The notes under the pieces were generated by a model. It searched no databases and had not been told where the DNA came from. It saw only the letters and a list, made by a program, of their open reading frames with translations. DNA of 64,000 nt. Origin: Mycolicibacterium sediminis (GTDB lineage Bacteria; Actinomycetota; Actinomycetes; Mycobacteriales; Mycobacteriaceae). The position numbers and the translations under genes are program-made. The DNA lies in NCBI RefSeq assembly GCF_010731735.1, contig NZ_AP022588.1:2542001-2606000 (forward strand), written 5' to 3'. Positions 1-9,834 of this stretch are shown here, piece by piece; position 1 is the stretch's first letter, and each line of letters opens with the position of its first letter.

Positions 1-24
1 GTGCGGACCGCGGACAGCGCGTGA
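1..24 (+). CDS. possible 3' end of an upstream gene
   Basis: Frame 1 is open from the window edge to a TGA at 22-24, which overlaps the GTG start of cobQ at 21 in a GTGA arrangement. That is the usual coupling of genes in one operon here, so a cobalamin-pathway gene may end at this point. Only seven residues are visible, so no product can be named. Confidence 0.3.
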   Translation: MRTADSA

Positions 25-1541
25 GCGGGGCGCTGCTGATCGGCGGCACCACGTCCGACGCCGGCAAGAGCGTCGTCGTCGCGGGGCTGTGCCGCTCGCT
101 GGCGCGCCGTGGAATGTCGGTGGCGCCGTTCAAGGCGCAGAACATGTCCAACAACTCCGTCGTCACGATCGACGGCGGTGAGATCGGCCGCGCGCAGGCC
201 ATGCAGGCGCTGGCATGCGGCTTGGAACCTGACACCCGGTTCAACCCCGTCCTGCTCAAGCCGGGCGGCGACGGACGGTCGCAGGTCGTGGTCCGGGGCC
301 GGGCCGACGGGTACGTGGGCGCGAAGGACTATCACGTGCGCCGCGCCGCGCTGGCGGGCATCGTCGCCGACGAACTGCGCAGTCTCCGAGCGAGTTTCGA
401 CGTGGTCGTCTGCGAGGGGGCGGGCTCGGTGGCCGAGACCAACCTGCGCGCGTCGGACATCGCGAACATGGGCCTCGCCGCGGCCGCCGACCTGCCGGTC
501 CTCGTCGTCGGCGACATCGACCGCGGCGGCGTGATCGCGCACATGGTCGGCACGCTGGCGGTCCTCGGCCCCGACGACCAACGCCGGGTAGCCGGCTTCG
601 TGATCAACAAGTTCCGCGGCGACCGGGGCATCCTGGCTCCGGGCGTCGACGACGTCGAACGGTGGACCGGGCGGCCCGTGCTCGGCGTGCTGCCCTACAC
701 CGAGGGGCTATGGCTGGACGCCGAGGACTCGCTGGCCTCGCCGATCGGCCGGGTGGTCGGCGTGCCGACGCCCGCGATCGGCACCCAGCGGCTGTCGGTC
801 GCCGTGATCCGGCTGCCCCGCATCTCGAATTCCACCGACGTCGAGGCCCTGGCCTGCGAGCCCGGCGTCGACGTCCGCTGGGTCGACGACATCGCGAGTG
901 TCCGCACCGCCGACCTGGTGGTGCTGCCCGGCACCAAGGCGACGGTGAGCGACCTGGCGTGGCTGCGGACCCGCGGGCTGGCCGACGCGCTCACCGAGCG
1001 GGCCGCCGCGAAGGGGCCGATCCTGGGCATCTGCGGCGGATACCAGATGCTGGGCCGCTCGATCGACGACGACGTCGAGTCCGGCGCGGGCACGGTGCCG
1101 GGCCTCGGGCTGCTGGCGCTGCACGTGCGGTTCGCCGCAGACAAGACGCTACGACGGTGCGCGGGAACCGCACTCGGTCATCGCGTGACCGGCTACGAGA
1201 TCCACCACGGCCGGGCCGTGGCATCCGACGACCCGGCCTGGGTCACCGACGACGAGACCGGCCCCGAGGGCAGCGTGCGGGGCAGCGTCCGCGGGACGCA
1301 CTGGCACGGCATGCTCGGTAACGACGCGCTGCGCGCCGGGTTGCTCGCCGAGGTCGCCGCCGCCACCGGACGAACCGGATTCACTGCTGGGCGAACGGAT
1401 TTCGAAGCCGCCCGGTCGGCGCAGATCGATCTGCTCGCCGATGTCCTCGACGAATGGCTGGACATGGCCGCCGTCGACGCGCTGATCGCCGGTGGAGTGC
1501 CGACCGACCTGCCGACGATGGCGCCGCTAGGTTTCGTCTGA
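21..1541 (+). CDS. cobQ: cobyric acid synthase (glutamine-hydrolysing)
   Basis: Cytosolic enzyme of adenosylcobalamin synthesis (CobQ/CbiP) that amidates carboxylates b, d, e and g of adenosylcobyrinic acid a,c-diamide using glutamine and ATP. The 506 residues match the family length. The N-terminal dethiobiotin-synthetase-like half opens with a P-loop-like [10 protein letters not shown] and the [10 protein letters not shown] signature near residue 38. The C-terminal half is a class I glutamine amidotransferase with nucleophile Cys338 in ICGGYQML and a GYEIHHG histidine near 395. The GTG start overlaps an upstream stop. The gene converges on cobB, overlapping it by 15 bases, so the two corrin amidation genes form a tail-to-tail pair. 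Confidence 0.95.
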   Translation: MSGALLIGGTTSDAGKSVVVAGLCRSLARRGMSVAPFKAQNMSNNSVVTIDGGEIGRAQAMQALACGLEPDTRFNPVLLKPGGDGRSQVVVRGRADGYVGAKDYHVRRAALAGIVADELRSLRASFDVVVCEGAGSVAETNLRASDIANMGLAAAADLPVLVVGDIDRGGVIAHMVGTLAVLGPDDQRRVAGFVINKFRGDRGILAPGVDDVERWTGRPVLGVLPYTEGLWLDAEDSLASPIGRVVGVPTPAIGTQRLSVAVIRLPRISNSTDVEALACEPGVDVRWVDDIASVRTADLVVLPGTKATVSDLAWLRTRGLADALTERAAAKGPILGICGGYQMLGRSIDDDVESGAGTVPGLGLLALHVRFAADKTLRRCAGTALGHRVTGYEIHHGRAVASDDPAWVTDDETGPEGSVRGSVRGTHWHGMLGNDALRAGLLAEVAAATGRTGFTAGRTDFEAARSAQIDLLADVLDEWLDMAAVDALIAGGVPTDLPTMAPLGFV

Positions 1542-2900
1542 CGCTGCCGCGGCGTCGACGAAGCGACGCACCGAGTCGGGCTGACCCGCGGGGTGCGTGT
1601 GCAGGTACGCGGCGTGCACCCGTCCGTGCACCGCACCGTCGCGGACCACCCGGTCGCCGACGCTGAACGCCCACGCAGGCTCGTAGTCCTGGGCGAAGTC
1701 GACTGCAGTGCGGTGGAATTCGTGCCCCGAGGCGCGACCACCCACCTCGTGCATCGACGAGTCGGCGACGGCCACCGCGTCGCGATACCCCAGCACCAGG
1801 CGTTCGGTGAAGTGCGCCCGGCCGGCCAGCACGCCGCACATCGGATGCCCGTCGAGTTCGTCGACCAGGTACGTGAGTCCGGCGCACTCGGCGTGGACGG
1901 GTCGCACGCCCGCGGCGGCGAGGTCGCGGATGCCGCGCCTCGCGGCCACGTTGGCGGACAACTCCGCCGGGTACTGCTCCGGGAAGCCGCCCGGCAGCAC
2001 CACCCCGGCGGTGTCATCGGGCAACCCGTCGGTCAGCGGATCGAACTCGACGACGGCGGCACCCGCTGCCTCGAGCAGCTCCCGGTGCTCGGCGTAGCTG
2101 AAGTTGAACGCCCGGCCCGCGGCCAGCGCGACCACCGGACGGCCGACGGTCGGGCCACCGACCTCGTCGGCGGGGTTCCACGGCGCGACGGTCACGTGCG
2201 AGCGGGCCAGCGAGGCGACCGCGCCGACGTCGACGTGGCGGGCCACCAACTCGGTCATCGCGTCCACCGCGGAGTCGGCGCTCGCGCCGTGCTCGACGGC
2301 GGTGATCAGGCCGAGGTGCCGCGACGGCACGGCGAGCGTCTCGTCACGCGGGATGGCGCCCAGGACCGGCATCCCGATCTGCTCGCACGCCTGGCGCAGT
2401 ACACCTTCGTGGCGCGGCGAGCCGACACGGTTGAGGATCACGCCGCCGATTCGGATCGCCGTGTCGAACGTCGAGAAGCCGTGCAGCAGCGCGGCGATGC
2501 TCTGGCTCTGCCCCCGCGCGTCCACGACCAGCACCACCGGTGCGCCCAGAAGGCCTGCGACATGGGCGGTGGACCCGATCGCCGGGGCCTGGCGGTGCGG
2601 GTCGATTCGGCCGTCGAACAGGCCCATGACGCCCTCGACGACCGCGATGTCGGAATCGGCGCTGCCGTGCCGGTAGAGCGGGCCGATCCGCGGCTCGCCG
2701 ACCAGCACCGGGTCGAGGTTGCGCCCGGGCCTGCCCGCCGCGAGACCGTGGTAGCCGGGGTCGATGAAGTCGGGTCCGACCTTGAACGGCGCGACCCGGT
2801 GACCTGCGCGGCGGAGGGCACCGATCAGACCCGTCGCGACGGTGGTCTTGCCGCTGCCGGAGGACGGCGCGGCGATCACCACGGCGGGGGTGCTGGTCAC
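1527..2900 (-). CDS. cobB: cobyrinate / hydrogenobyrinate a,c-diamide synthase
   Basis: ATP- and glutamine-dependent enzyme (CobB/CbiA) that amidates the a and c side chains of the corrin ring, two pathway steps before CobQ. In the 457 residues, a P-loop [10 protein letters not shown] lies at the N terminus, [13 protein letters not shown] follows near residue 39, and a C-terminal amidotransferase domain carries its cysteine in HAECAGL near residue 338. It starts with GTG, and its 5' end faces the rplM promoter 198 bases away. In M. tuberculosis cobB and cobQ lie at other loci, so their position beside rplM is lineage-specific (knowledge from memory). Confidence 0.95.
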   Translation of the reverse strand: MTSTPAVVIAAPSSGSGKTTVATGLIGALRRAGHRVAPFKVGPDFIDPGYHGLAAGRPGRNLDPVLVGEPRIGPLYRHGSADSDIAVVEGVMGLFDGRIDPHRQAPAIGSTAHVAGLLGAPVVLVVDARGQSQSIAALLHGFSTFDTAIRIGGVILNRVGSPRHEGVLRQACEQIGMPVLGAIPRDETLAVPSRHLGLITAVEHGASADSAVDAMTELVARHVDVGAVASLARSHVTVAPWNPADEVGGPTVGRPVVALAAGRAFNFSYAEHRELLEAAGAAVVEFDPLTDGLPDDTAGVVLPGGFPEQYPAELSANVAARRGIRDLAAAGVRPVHAECAGLTYLVDELDGHPMCGVLAGRAHFTERLVLGYRDAVAVADSSMHEVGGRASGHEFHRTAVDFAQDYEPAWAFSVGDRVVRDGAVHGRVHAAYLHTHPAGQPDSVRRFVDAAAASDET

Positions 2901-2926
2901 GAGGTGAAGTCTGCCAGAGTTGCGTT

Positions 2927-2956
2927 TTGACCTGCGCGGACGGCCCCGGGTAAGCT
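2927..2956 (+). promoter_or_regulatory. promoter of rplM-rpsI
   Basis: TTGACC at 2927-2932 and TAAGCT at 2951-2956 are separated by 18 bases, a good housekeeping sigma-A promoter for a mycobacterium. It would start the mRNA near 2963, just before the structured leader, leaving about 135 untranslated bases before rplM. Confidence 0.5.
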
Positions 2957-2964
2957 CCCACGTT

Positions 2965-3031
2965 GGCGTGCAGCACCCCGGGACCTCGGGTCACCGCCGG
3001 TCGCCGAGACCGTCCCCGCTGCACACACGCC
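2965..3031 (+). promoter_or_regulatory. structured 5' leader of rplM-rpsI
   Basis: GGCGTGCAGC (2965-2974) pairs with GCTGCA-CACA-CGCC (3018-3031), giving a ten-pair stem with a four-base bulge around a GC-rich apical region that can itself fold. Leaders of L13-S9 operons in other bacteria bind the ribosomal protein for autoregulation. That role here is inferred from position and folding only. Confidence 0.4.
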
Positions 3032-3098
3032 AGACCGGCCCCCGGTATCCGCCGGGATCGAAACCCGAGTGAGAACTCGACTAAGAAGGGTAAGCGCT

Positions 3099-3542
3099 GT
3101 GCCTACGTACACGCCGAAGGCAGGTGACACCACCCACGAGTGGTACGTCATCGATGCCAAGGACGTGGTGCTCGGCCGGCTCGCCGTCGAAGCAGCCAAG
3201 CTGCTCCGCGGCAAGCACAAGCCGACGTTCACGCCGAATGTCGACGGTGGCGACTTCGTCATCATCATCAACGCCGAGAAGATCGCGATCGGCGGCGACA
3301 AGCTCACCAAGAAGTTCGCCTACAGCCACTCGGGTTACCCCGGCGGTCTGCGCAAGCGCACCATCGGCGAGCTGCTGATCAAGCACCCCACCCGCGTCGT
3401 CGAGAACGCGATCATCGGGATGCTCCCGCACAACAAGCTGAGCCGCCAGGTTCAGAAGAAGCTCAAGGTGTACGCGGGTCCGAACCACCCGCACGCCGCG
3501 CAGCAGCCGATTCCGTTCGAGATCAAGCAGGTGGCCCAGTGA
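3099..3542 (+). CDS. rplM: 50S ribosomal protein L13
   Basis: Primary assembly protein of the large ribosomal subunit that binds 23S rRNA early. The sequence from [20 protein letters not shown] to the C-terminal KQVAQ aligns along its whole length with mycobacterial L13, giving 147 residues. The GTG at 3099 is preferred over an ATG ten codons upstream because AAGAAGGG lies eight bases before it and it matches the known N terminus. It overlaps rpsI by GTGA, so both subunit proteins are made from one mRNA in linked amounts. Confidence 0.97.
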   Translation: MPTYTPKAGDTTHEWYVIDAKDVVLGRLAVEAAKLLRGKHKPTFTPNVDGGDFVIIINAEKIAIGGDKLTKKFAYSHSGYPGGLRKRTIGELLIKHPTRVVENAIIGMLPHNKLSRQVQKKLKVYAGPNHPHAAQQPIPFEIKQVAQ

Positions 3543-4072
3543 CTGAAGTGACCGACACCGAGGTGACGGAAGCCCCGGAGCCCACCGAGGCGCCCGAGGT
3601 GACCGAGACCGTCGCCGCCGAGACGACCGAGGCGACCGAGACCGAGGCGACCGAGGAGCCGGCTCCCCGCGAGCCCATCTACATCGACCGCCCGATCCAG
3701 ACCGTCGGCCGCCGCAAGGAGGCCGTGGTCCGCGTGCGCCTGGTGCCCGGCACCGGCCAGTTCCACCTGGACGGCCGCAGCCTCGAGGCGTACTTCCCGA
3801 ACAAGGTGCACCAGCAGCTCATCAAGGCGCCGCTGGTGCTCGTCGACCGGGTCGAATCGGTCGACATCTTCGCCCACCTCGATGGTGGTGGCCCCTCCGG
3901 CCAGGCCGGCGCCCTGCGTCTGGCCATCGCGCGTGCACTGATCATCGTGCAGCCCGAGGATCGTCCGGCGCTCAAGAAGGCCGGCTTCCTCACGCGTGAC
4001 CCCCGCGCCATCGAGCGCAAGAAGTACGGTCTGAAGAAGGCCCGCAAGGCGCCTCAGTACAGCAAGCGCTGA
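3539..4072 (+). CDS. rpsI: 30S ribosomal protein S9 with acidic N-terminal extension
   Basis: Small-subunit protein whose C-terminal basic tail ([12 protein letters not shown]) reaches the decoding P site. The conserved domain starts around residue 50 at [20 protein letters not shown]. Before it lies a 50-residue stretch made almost only of Glu, Thr, Ala, Val and Pro, longer than the roughly 25-residue extension of the 151-residue M. tuberculosis protein (from memory). The GTG start overlaps the rplM stop. The extension is likely disordered and exposed on the ribosome surface, and its function is unknown. Confidence 0.96.
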   Translation: MTEVTDTEVTEAPEPTEAPEVTETVAAETTEATETEATEEPAPREPIYIDRPIQTVGRRKEAVVRVRLVPGTGQFHLDGRSLEAYFPNKVHQQLIKAPLVLVDRVESVDIFAHLDGGGPSGQAGALRLAIARALIIVQPEDRPALKKAGFLTRDPRAIERKKYGLKKARKAPQYSKR

Positions 4073-4096
4073 TCTGCGGATCGACGTTCGTCCCCC

Positions 4097-4141
4097 GAGC
4101 AGTGTGTCGCAGGCCCCTCGTGGCTCTGCGGCACACTGCTC
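4097..4141 (+). terminator. hairpin terminator after rpsI
   Basis: GAGCAGTGTGTCGCAG (4097-4112) and CTGCGGCACACTGCTC (4126-4141) form a 16-pair stem with one G-U pair and a 13-base loop. There is no U-tract, which is common for mycobacterial terminators. It lies between rpsI and the ribosome binding site of glmM. Confidence 0.7.
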
Positions 4142-4181
4142 GCGGTGTTTCTCCGGCCTTCTTCCAGGAGCGAGATAGAAC

Positions 4182-5513
4182 ATGGGTCGTCTGTTCGGTA
4201 CCGATGGCGTGCGCGGCGTCGCCAATCAGGACCTGACCGCGGAGTTGGCGCTGGCGATCGCGTCGGCCGCGGCAAGGCTCGGGACGACGAGCCGCTCCCG
4301 TCGCATCGCCGTCGTCGGCCGCGATCCCCGCGCCAGCGGTGAGATGCTCGAGGCCGCCGTGATCGCCGGCCTCACCAGCGAGGGCGTCGACGCGTTGCGC
4401 GTCGGGGTGCTGCCGACGCCGGCCGTGGCCCACCTGACGCACGCCTACGACGCCGAGTTCGGCGTGATGATCTCCGCCTCGCACAACCCGATGCCGGACA
4501 ACGGCATCAAGATCTTCGGCCGCGGCGGGCAGAAGCTCGACGACGCCGCCGAGGACCGCATCGAGGACCTCGTCCGCACCGGGCCCGGCAGCCGGCCCCT
4601 CGGCGCGGGCATCGGTCGCGTGCTCGACGCGCGCGACGCCCTCGACCGGTACCTCTGCCACGCCGCCACGGCCGTCACCACACCCGCCGACGGACTCACC
4701 GTCGTCGTCGACTGCGCGCACGGCGCCGCGTCGATCGCCGCACCGCTGGCCTACCGGGCCGCGGGTGCCACCGTCATCGCCATCAACGCCGAGCCCACCG
4801 GCTACAACATCAACGACGCCTGCGGATCCACCCACCTCGACGTCCTCCAGCGCGCGGTCCTCGAACACGGCGCGGACCTCGGCCTCGCACACGACGGCGA
4901 CGCCGATCGGTGCCTCGCCGTCGACTCGGCGGGCAACGTCGTCGACGGCGACGCGATCATGGTCGTGATCGCCCTCGCCATGCACGAGGCCGGCCAACTG
5001 GTCTCCGACACGCTGGTCGCCACCGTCATGAGCAACCTCGGCCTGCACCTCGCGATGCGCGAGGCGGGCATCGCGGTCCGCGTCACCGGCGTCGGTGACC
5101 GCTACGTGCTCGAGGAGTTGCGCAACGGCGGGTACGCGCTCGGCGGCGAGCAGTCCGGCCACATCGTGATCCCCAGCTTCGGCACCACCGGCGACGGCAT
5201 CGTGACCGGCCTGCGGCTGATGTCGCGGATCGCGCAGACCGGGATCCCGCTGACCGAACTCGCGCAGCCCATGCGGACGCTGCCGCAGGTGCTCATCAAC
5301 GTCGCCGTCGCCGACAAGGCCACCGTCGCCGACGCGCCGTCGGTCCGAACCGCCGTCGCCGACGCGGAGGCCGAACTGGGCGACACGGGCCGGATCCTGT
5401 TGCGGCCGTCCGGCACCGAGCAGGTGGTCCGCGTGATGGTCGAAGCCGCCGACGAGGACACCGCACGACTCCTCGCGGCCAGGGTCGCAGAGCAGGTCAG
5501 CGCCCAGGGCTGA
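4182..5513 (+). CDS. glmM: phosphoglucosamine mutase
   Basis: Converts glucosamine-6-phosphate to glucosamine-1-phosphate, the step after GlmS on the way to UDP-GlcNAc, peptidoglycan and arabinogalactan linkage. The 443 residues show all four domain signatures: start [11 protein letters not shown], phosphoserine loop [13 protein letters not shown] (active Ser about 102), metal loop [11 protein letters not shown] and the C-terminal phosphate-binding [18 protein letters not shown] lies eleven bases before ATG. A strong hairpin separates it from rpsI, so it probably has its own promoter. glmS lies 5 kb downstream. Confidence 0.96.
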   Translation: MGRLFGTDGVRGVANQDLTAELALAIASAAARLGTTSRSRRIAVVGRDPRASGEMLEAAVIAGLTSEGVDALRVGVLPTPAVAHLTHAYDAEFGVMISASHNPMPDNGIKIFGRGGQKLDDAAEDRIEDLVRTGPGSRPLGAGIGRVLDARDALDRYLCHAATAVTTPADGLTVVVDCAHGAASIAAPLAYRAAGATVIAINAEPTGYNINDACGSTHLDVLQRAVLEHGADLGLAHDGDADRCLAVDSAGNVVDGDAIMVVIALAMHEAGQLVSDTLVATVMSNLGLHLAMREAGIAVRVTGVGDRYVLEELRNGGYALGGEQSGHIVIPSFGTTGDGIVTGLRLMSRIAQTGIPLTELAQPMRTLPQVLINVAVADKATVADAPSVRTAVADAEAELGDTGRILLRPSGTEQVVRVMVEAADEDTARLLAARVAEQVSAQG

Positions 5514-5555
5514 TCCGACGGAACCGATCGGGCCGCCGCTGCGTCAAACCCCTAC

Positions 5556-5858
5556 ATGGGACAACTCGATGCTGCCCGGGTCGACGTCGCAGTGCTGCGC
5601 GACGTGGCCCGCGGCTACGACGCCGTCGCCGAGGCCGTGACCGGAGCCCGGTCGCACCTCGCCGGCCTGACCTTCGACGGAGCCGTCGCGGGGCGGTCAC
5701 ACTCGGCGCGGGGTGACGCGCTGCGCCGGGCGATCGACGGGATCGACGCCACGATGCGGCGCTGGGCCGAGACCGCCGCCGAGACCGCGACGGCACTGCG
5801 GACGTCGGCGGACGACTACGTGCGCACCGACGACGACGCAGCGCGCAGGCTGGTGTGA
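5556..5858 (+). CDS. EspC-like type VII secretion target (Rv3440c-like)
   Basis: A 100-residue, all-helical, alanine-rich protein of the EspC-like/DUF2580 type, equivalent in place and size to Rv3440c beside glmM. The C-terminal helix holds Tyr88-Val-Arg-Thr-Asp92, a YxxxD motif of the kind recognised by ESX secretion ATPases in the helical partner of a substrate pair. There is no signal peptide. It overlaps the next gene by GTGA, as expected if the two products pair before export. Secretion and pairing are inferred; the motif and gene arrangement are seen. Confidence 0.75.
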   Translation: MGQLDAARVDVAVLRDVARGYDAVAEAVTGARSHLAGLTFDGAVAGRSHSARGDALRRAIDGIDATMRRWAETAAETATALRTSADDYVRTDDDAARRLV

Positions 5859-7099
5859 CGGTGGCGGACGTGGCGGCGCGACTCGCGCAGGGATTCCCCG
5901 CGGTGGAGAACACCACCGCCTACGTGTCGGCGTGCCGCTCGCTCGGATTCACGGGAGTGACCGACGACGCGTTGCGCGAGCAGTACGGCACCGAGGACGG
6001 CCTCGATCTCGTTGCGCTGCAATCGGACTCCGATGCGTTGACCCGGGCGGCCGCGGCGGCCGACGACGCGGCACGGCTCCAGGCGTCGCTGACGGCGCGG
6101 CTGGCGGGGGCCTGGTCGGGGACGGGCGGCACGTCGGCGCACGACGTCCTGCTCCGGCAGGCGGCGGCGGCGGACGCGACCAGCGGCGCCCTGCACGACG
6201 CAGCGGCGGCCACGTCGACGCTGCGGGACAGCCTGTGGGCGGCGGTCGACGCCAAGGTCGACGCCGTGCTCGACGTCGACGACCGGCCCGCGGCCGAGCG
6301 CGGTGAATGGCTCGACGCGGCCCGCACCGTGACGTCCGGTGGTGGTGACCTCGCCGCGGCCAGCGAACTGGTCGACCAGCGGGTGAAGCCGTTCGTGGAC
6401 AACGACATCGGCGCGGAGTTGCTGACCGAGATGCGCGCGTCGTTCGACCGGGTGACGTCGGCCTTCGACGAGGCGATCGCCCGTCTCGAGGGATGTCCCT
6501 CGGTGCCCTTCGACCCGCCCGCGGGTGGCACCGTTCCGGCGGCCGCGACGGCTGCGGCTCCAGCGCCCGCACCTGCCGTGCCACCGATGGATCCCGTTGC
6601 GCCCGTTGCGCCCGTCGCGCCGCCGGTCCCAGCTCCGGCCGCGCTCGGTGGCATGGGAGAGGGCGGCATGCCGTCGCTCGGGTCGGGGATGACGGGACTC
6701 TCCGGTCTGTCCGGGTTCGGTCAGCAGCTCGCGGATCTGATCGGCGGGTTCACCGGCGGTGGACTGCAAGACGACCCGGGATTAGGCCTCGGGGAGGAGT
6801 TCGACGACCAGTTCGATGACGAGGAGCCGGATCTCGACGAGGAGGACGAGCCCGAGGACGAACCCGCCGAGGAGCTCGAGCCCGTGGACGAACCCGCCGA
6901 GGACCCAGTCGCCGAGGACCCACCCGCCGCAGAGCCGCCCGTCGATGAGCCACCCGCCGAGGTCCTGCCGCCACCGCCCGCCGTGACGGAACCACCGCCA
7001 CCGCCGCCTCCGTTACCGCCCGCGGTGCCCGAGGCGTTGCCCGCGGAGAAGACGGCATGCGAGATCGCGGCCGAGGAACTACCCAGCGTCGGCGAATGA
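5855..7099 (+). CDS. WXG-like protein with acidic, proline-rich tail (Rv3439c-like)
   Basis: A 414-residue protein translationally coupled to the EspC-like gene. Residues 1-210 are helical and contain Trp87-Ser-Gly in a turn (LAGAWSGTGG), resembling the WXG motif of ESX substrates. Residues 215-265 are Ala/Pro-rich with a PVAPVA repeat, 268-300 form a Gly/Leu-rich hydrophobic segment, 305-350 are a very acidic Asp/Glu stretch, and polyproline follows up to residue 395. No catalytic domain was seen. A role as the larger, cell-surface or secreted partner is an inference. A 48-base hairpin ends the unit. Confidence 0.7.
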   Translation: MTVADVAARLAQGFPAVENTTAYVSACRSLGFTGVTDDALREQYGTEDGLDLVALQSDSDALTRAAAAADDAARLQASLTARLAGAWSGTGGTSAHDVLLRQAAAADATSGALHDAAAATSTLRDSLWAAVDAKVDAVLDVDDRPAAERGEWLDAARTVTSGGGDLAAASELVDQRVKPFVDNDIGAELLTEMRASFDRVTSAFDEAIARLEGCPSVPFDPPAGGTVPAAATAAAPAPAPAVPPMDPVAPVAPVAPPVPAPAALGGMGEGGMPSLGSGMTGLSGLSGFGQQLADLIGGFTGGGLQDDPGLGLGEEFDDQFDDEEPDLDEEDEPEDEPAEELEPVDEPAEDPVAEDPPAAEPPVDEPPAEVLPPPPAVTEPPPPPPPLPPAVPEALPAEKTACEIAAEELPSVGE

Positions 7100-7119
7100 G
7101 CACGGCCCACGACGCAAGC

Positions 7120-7167
7120 GTGGGGCCTACGTACCGATCGTCGACGAGATCGGTACGCAGACCCCAC
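7120..7167. terminator. bidirectional terminator between convergent genes
   Basis: GTGGGG.CT..GTACCGATC (from 7120) pairs with GATCGGTAC.CAG.CCCCAC (to 7167) around an eight-base loop. The stem is long, nearly symmetric and lies exactly between the converging type VII-like gene and the helicase gene, so it can stop transcription from both sides. Confidence 0.75.
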
Positions 7168-7190
7168 GGTCGACGTTGGTGGTGTGAGAC

Positions 7191-8585
7191 CTAGCGGCCG
7201 CTGGACTGTCGTCCGGCGCTCTGGTGTCCGCCGCCGTGGCGGCTGCCACCCTGGCGACTGCCACCGCGCGACGATCCGGACGCCGAGGGCGCGCGACCGC
7301 GACCCGAACCGCCGGAGCCGCCGCCACGCGGGCCGCGCGACCGGCGGGGACGATCGGAGGAGGGCTGCATCCCGCGCTGCTCGTCGGTCTCGGGTGCGGT
7401 GAGGGCGATGGCGCCGCTGAAGCTGCGCTCGCCGGGCGAGATCTCCTGCAGGACCGGGTGATCGGCGCCGCTGAACCTTGTGATGGTCGGCGTGACGCCG
7501 GCCTTGCGGGTGAGGCTGCGCACGTCGGAGACCTGCTCGCTGAGCATCAGCGTCACCACGGTGCCGTCGGCGCCCGCGCGGGCGGTACGGCCCGAGCGGT
7601 GCAGGTAGGCCTTGTGCTCGACCGGCGGGTCGGCGTGCACGACGAGGTTGACGTCGTCGACGTGGATGCCGCGGGCGGCGATGTCGGTGGCGACGAGCAC
7701 GGCGGCGGTGCCGTCGGAGAACGCCGCGAGGTTGCGCGTACGGGCGTTCTGCGACAGGTTGCCGTGCAGCTCGACCGCGGGGACGCCGCGCGAGTTGAGC
7801 TTGCGCGCAAGGCCCTTCGCGCCGTACTTGGTACGAGCGAACACGATGGTGCGGCCCGGCGACGCGGCCAGGTCGGTGATGACCTCGAAGCGCGACGCGC
7901 TGTCCACGTGCAGCACGTGGTGGACCATGGCGCTGACGGGCGACTGCTCGGAGTCGACGCTGTGCACGATCGGGTCGTGCAGGTAGCGCTTCACCAGCAC
8001 GTCGACGCCGCCGTCGAGGGTGGCGGAGAAGAGCAGGCGCTGGCCGTTCTTCGGCGTCTTGTCCATCAGGCGCTTGACCGGGGGGAGGAAGCCGAGGTCG
8101 GCCATGTGGTCGGCCTCGTCGAGCACGGTGATCTCCACCGCGGACAGGTCGGCGTGGCGCGATTGGACGTGGTCCTCGAGGCGGCCGGGGCACGCGATGA
8201 CGACGTCGACGCCCCTGCGGAGCTTGTCGATCTGGGGCTGTGCGCCGACGCCACCGAACACGATGACCGAGTTGAGGCCGGTCGCCGCGGCCAGCGGAGC
8301 GAGCGCCGCCTCGATCTGGGAGACGAGTTCGCGGGTGGGGGCGAGGATCAGCGCGCGGGGCTTGCCGGGCTTGCGGGGTGCCGGGTTGGCGGCGAGGCGG
8401 GCGACCAGCGGCAGCAGGAAGGCGTAGGTCTTGCCCGAGCCGGTGCGGCCGCGGCCGAGGACGTCACGGCCCGCGAGCGAATCGGGAAGCGTCGCAGCCT
8501 GAATCGGGAACGCCTCCTCGATGCCTGCGGCGGTGAGGGTGTTGACGACGGCCGTGGGCAGGCCGAATTCACTGAAAGTTGACAT
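7191..8585 (-). CDS. rhlE: DEAD-box ATP-dependent RNA helicase, RhlE type
   Basis: ATP-driven RNA unwinding enzyme, probably for ribosome assembly or mRNA turnover. The 464 residues show the helicase motifs in order: Q motif FPIQAATLP, Walker A GRTGSGKT, PTREL, VLDEADHM, SAT and HRSGRTARAG. After residue 405 a basic Arg/Gly/Ser-rich tail full of RGG-like units follows, typical of non-specific RNA binding. The ATG at 8585 is chosen because the Q-motif region begins directly after it; a start 34 codons upstream would add unrelated sequence. It is transcribed after the F420-type gene with a 190-base gap, so it may have its own promoter. Confidence 0.92.
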   Translation of the reverse strand: MSTFSEFGLPTAVVNTLTAAGIEEAFPIQAATLPDSLAGRDVLGRGRTGSGKTYAFLLPLVARLAANPAPRKPGKPRALILAPTRELVSQIEAALAPLAAATGLNSVIVFGGVGAQPQIDKLRRGVDVVIACPGRLEDHVQSRHADLSAVEITVLDEADHMADLGFLPPVKRLMDKTPKNGQRLLFSATLDGGVDVLVKRYLHDPIVHSVDSEQSPVSAMVHHVLHVDSASRFEVITDLAASPGRTIVFARTKYGAKGLARKLNSRGVPAVELHGNLSQNARTRNLAAFSDGTAAVLVATDIAARGIHVDDVNLVVHADPPVEHKAYLHRSGRTARAGADGTVVTLMLSEQVSDVRSLTRKAGVTPTITRFSGADHPVLQEISPGERSFSGAIALTAPETDEQRGMQPSSDRPRRSRGPRGGGSGGSGRGRAPSASGSSRGGSRQGGSRHGGGHQSAGRQSSGR

Positions 8586-8775
8586 GGTGGTGAAGAAACT
8601 CCGAAAGTCGAGTGGTCGTTCTGCCCGGCGCGGGTGTTCCCGCGGCGCCAAGGGCTGGTCTCGGTGTGAACGAACGAGAGGCGGCAAAAGGCAGAACTGA
8701 CGATGCCGCTGGGGACACTCTATCGGAACCCGTGCGCCGTCCCCAATTAGGAGACGCGCATCACCCCGGGGGTGA

Positions 8776-9819
8776 CTATTTCGCGAGCGAGACCAGTTCC
8801 TCGACGAATCGGCGCTGTTCGGCGGCGTCGACGCCCATCGGGTGCACCAGCAGCGTCGTCACGCCCGCCTCGGCGTACGCGGCCAGGCGTTCGGCGACGA
8901 AGCCACGCGGACCGATCAGCGACACGTTGCGGACGAGGTCGTCGGGCACGGCGTCGATGGCCTCGGCCTTGTTGCCCGCCAGGTACAGGTCCTGGATGCG
9001 GTCGGCGACCTCGCCGAAGCCGTAGCGGGTGGCGAGGCTGTGATAGAAGTTCTTCCCGCGCGCACCCATGCCGCCGATGTACAGCGCCAGTTGGGGTTTC
9101 GCCCACGCCAGCCGATCCTCGACGTCGTCGCCGATGGCCAGTGTCGCCGACACGATCACGTCGAGCGGCCCCAGGTCGGGGTCGCGCTTGGCTGCGCCGG
9201 CGCGAAGCGACTCGCCCCACACCGAATCCGCCCTCTCGGGGTAGAAGAACACCGGCTGCCAACCCTCGGCGATCTCGGCGGTCAGCTCGACGTTCTTCGG
9301 CCCGAGGGCGGCGATGGTGATCGGAATCCGTTCGCGCACCGGATGATTGATGAGGTGCAGTGACTTGCCCAGCCCGGTGCCACGCTCTGCGGGCAGCGGC
9401 ACCTGGTAGTGCTTGCCCGAGTAGGAGAGGTTCTCACGCCGCCACACCTGCCGGCAGATGTCGACGACCTCGCGGGTCCGCCCGATCGGCGCGTCGAACG
9501 GAACGCCGTGGAAGCCCTCCACGACCTGCGGGCCGGACGTCCCGAGCCCGAGGTGGAAGCGGCCGTCGGACACGTAGTCCAGGCCTGCCGCCGTCATCGC
9601 CATCAGTGCGGGGGTGCGGGTGTAGATCGGCACCACTCCGGTGCCCAGCTCGATGGTCGACGTCTTCGCGGCCAGGTACCCGAGCTGGCTGACGGCGTCG
9701 TAGGAGTAGGCCTCCGCAACCAGGGCGATGTCCACGCCGATCTTCTCGAATTCGACGACCTCTTCGGCGGCCTCCCGGAAGCCGTCGGCGTAACTCAGGA
9801 AGATTCCGGTGCGCATCAT
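8776..9819 (-). CDS. LLM-class F420-dependent oxidoreductase
   Basis: A 347-residue TIM-barrel oxidoreductase of the luciferase-like monooxygenase superfamily, in the mycobacterial F420-dependent branch related to F420-dependent glucose-6-phosphate dehydrogenase and Mer. Features seen are the N-terminal GIFLSYADGF, the IELGTGVVPIYTRTP strand typical of the family and the GRFHLGLGTSGPQV loop. The substrate cannot be told. The gene begins ATGATG, and TATAAA lies three bases before the first ATG and six before the second, so the second may be a leaderless start. It follows the upstream hydrolase gene by 15 bases. Confidence 0.88.
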   Translation of the reverse strand: MMRTGIFLSYADGFREAAEEVVEFEKIGVDIALVAEAYSYDAVSQLGYLAAKTSTIELGTGVVPIYTRTPALMAMTAAGLDYVSDGRFHLGLGTSGPQVVEGFHGVPFDAPIGRTREVVDICRQVWRRENLSYSGKHYQVPLPAERGTGLGKSLHLINHPVRERIPITIAALGPKNVELTAEIAEGWQPVFFYPERADSVWGESLRAGAAKRDPDLGPLDVIVSATLAIGDDVEDRLAWAKPQLALYIGGMGARGKNFYHSLATRYGFGEVADRIQDLYLAGNKAEAIDAVPDDLVRNVSLIGPRGFVAERLAAYAEAGVTTLLVHPMGVDAAEQRRFVEELVSLAK

Positions 9820-9834
9820 GGCTTTATACCCGGC

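Noticed and set aside
8761..8775. TCACCCC-G-GGGGTGA as a terminator after the F420-type gene
   Set aside because: The loop would be a single base; only a five-pair stem is possible, too weak to call.
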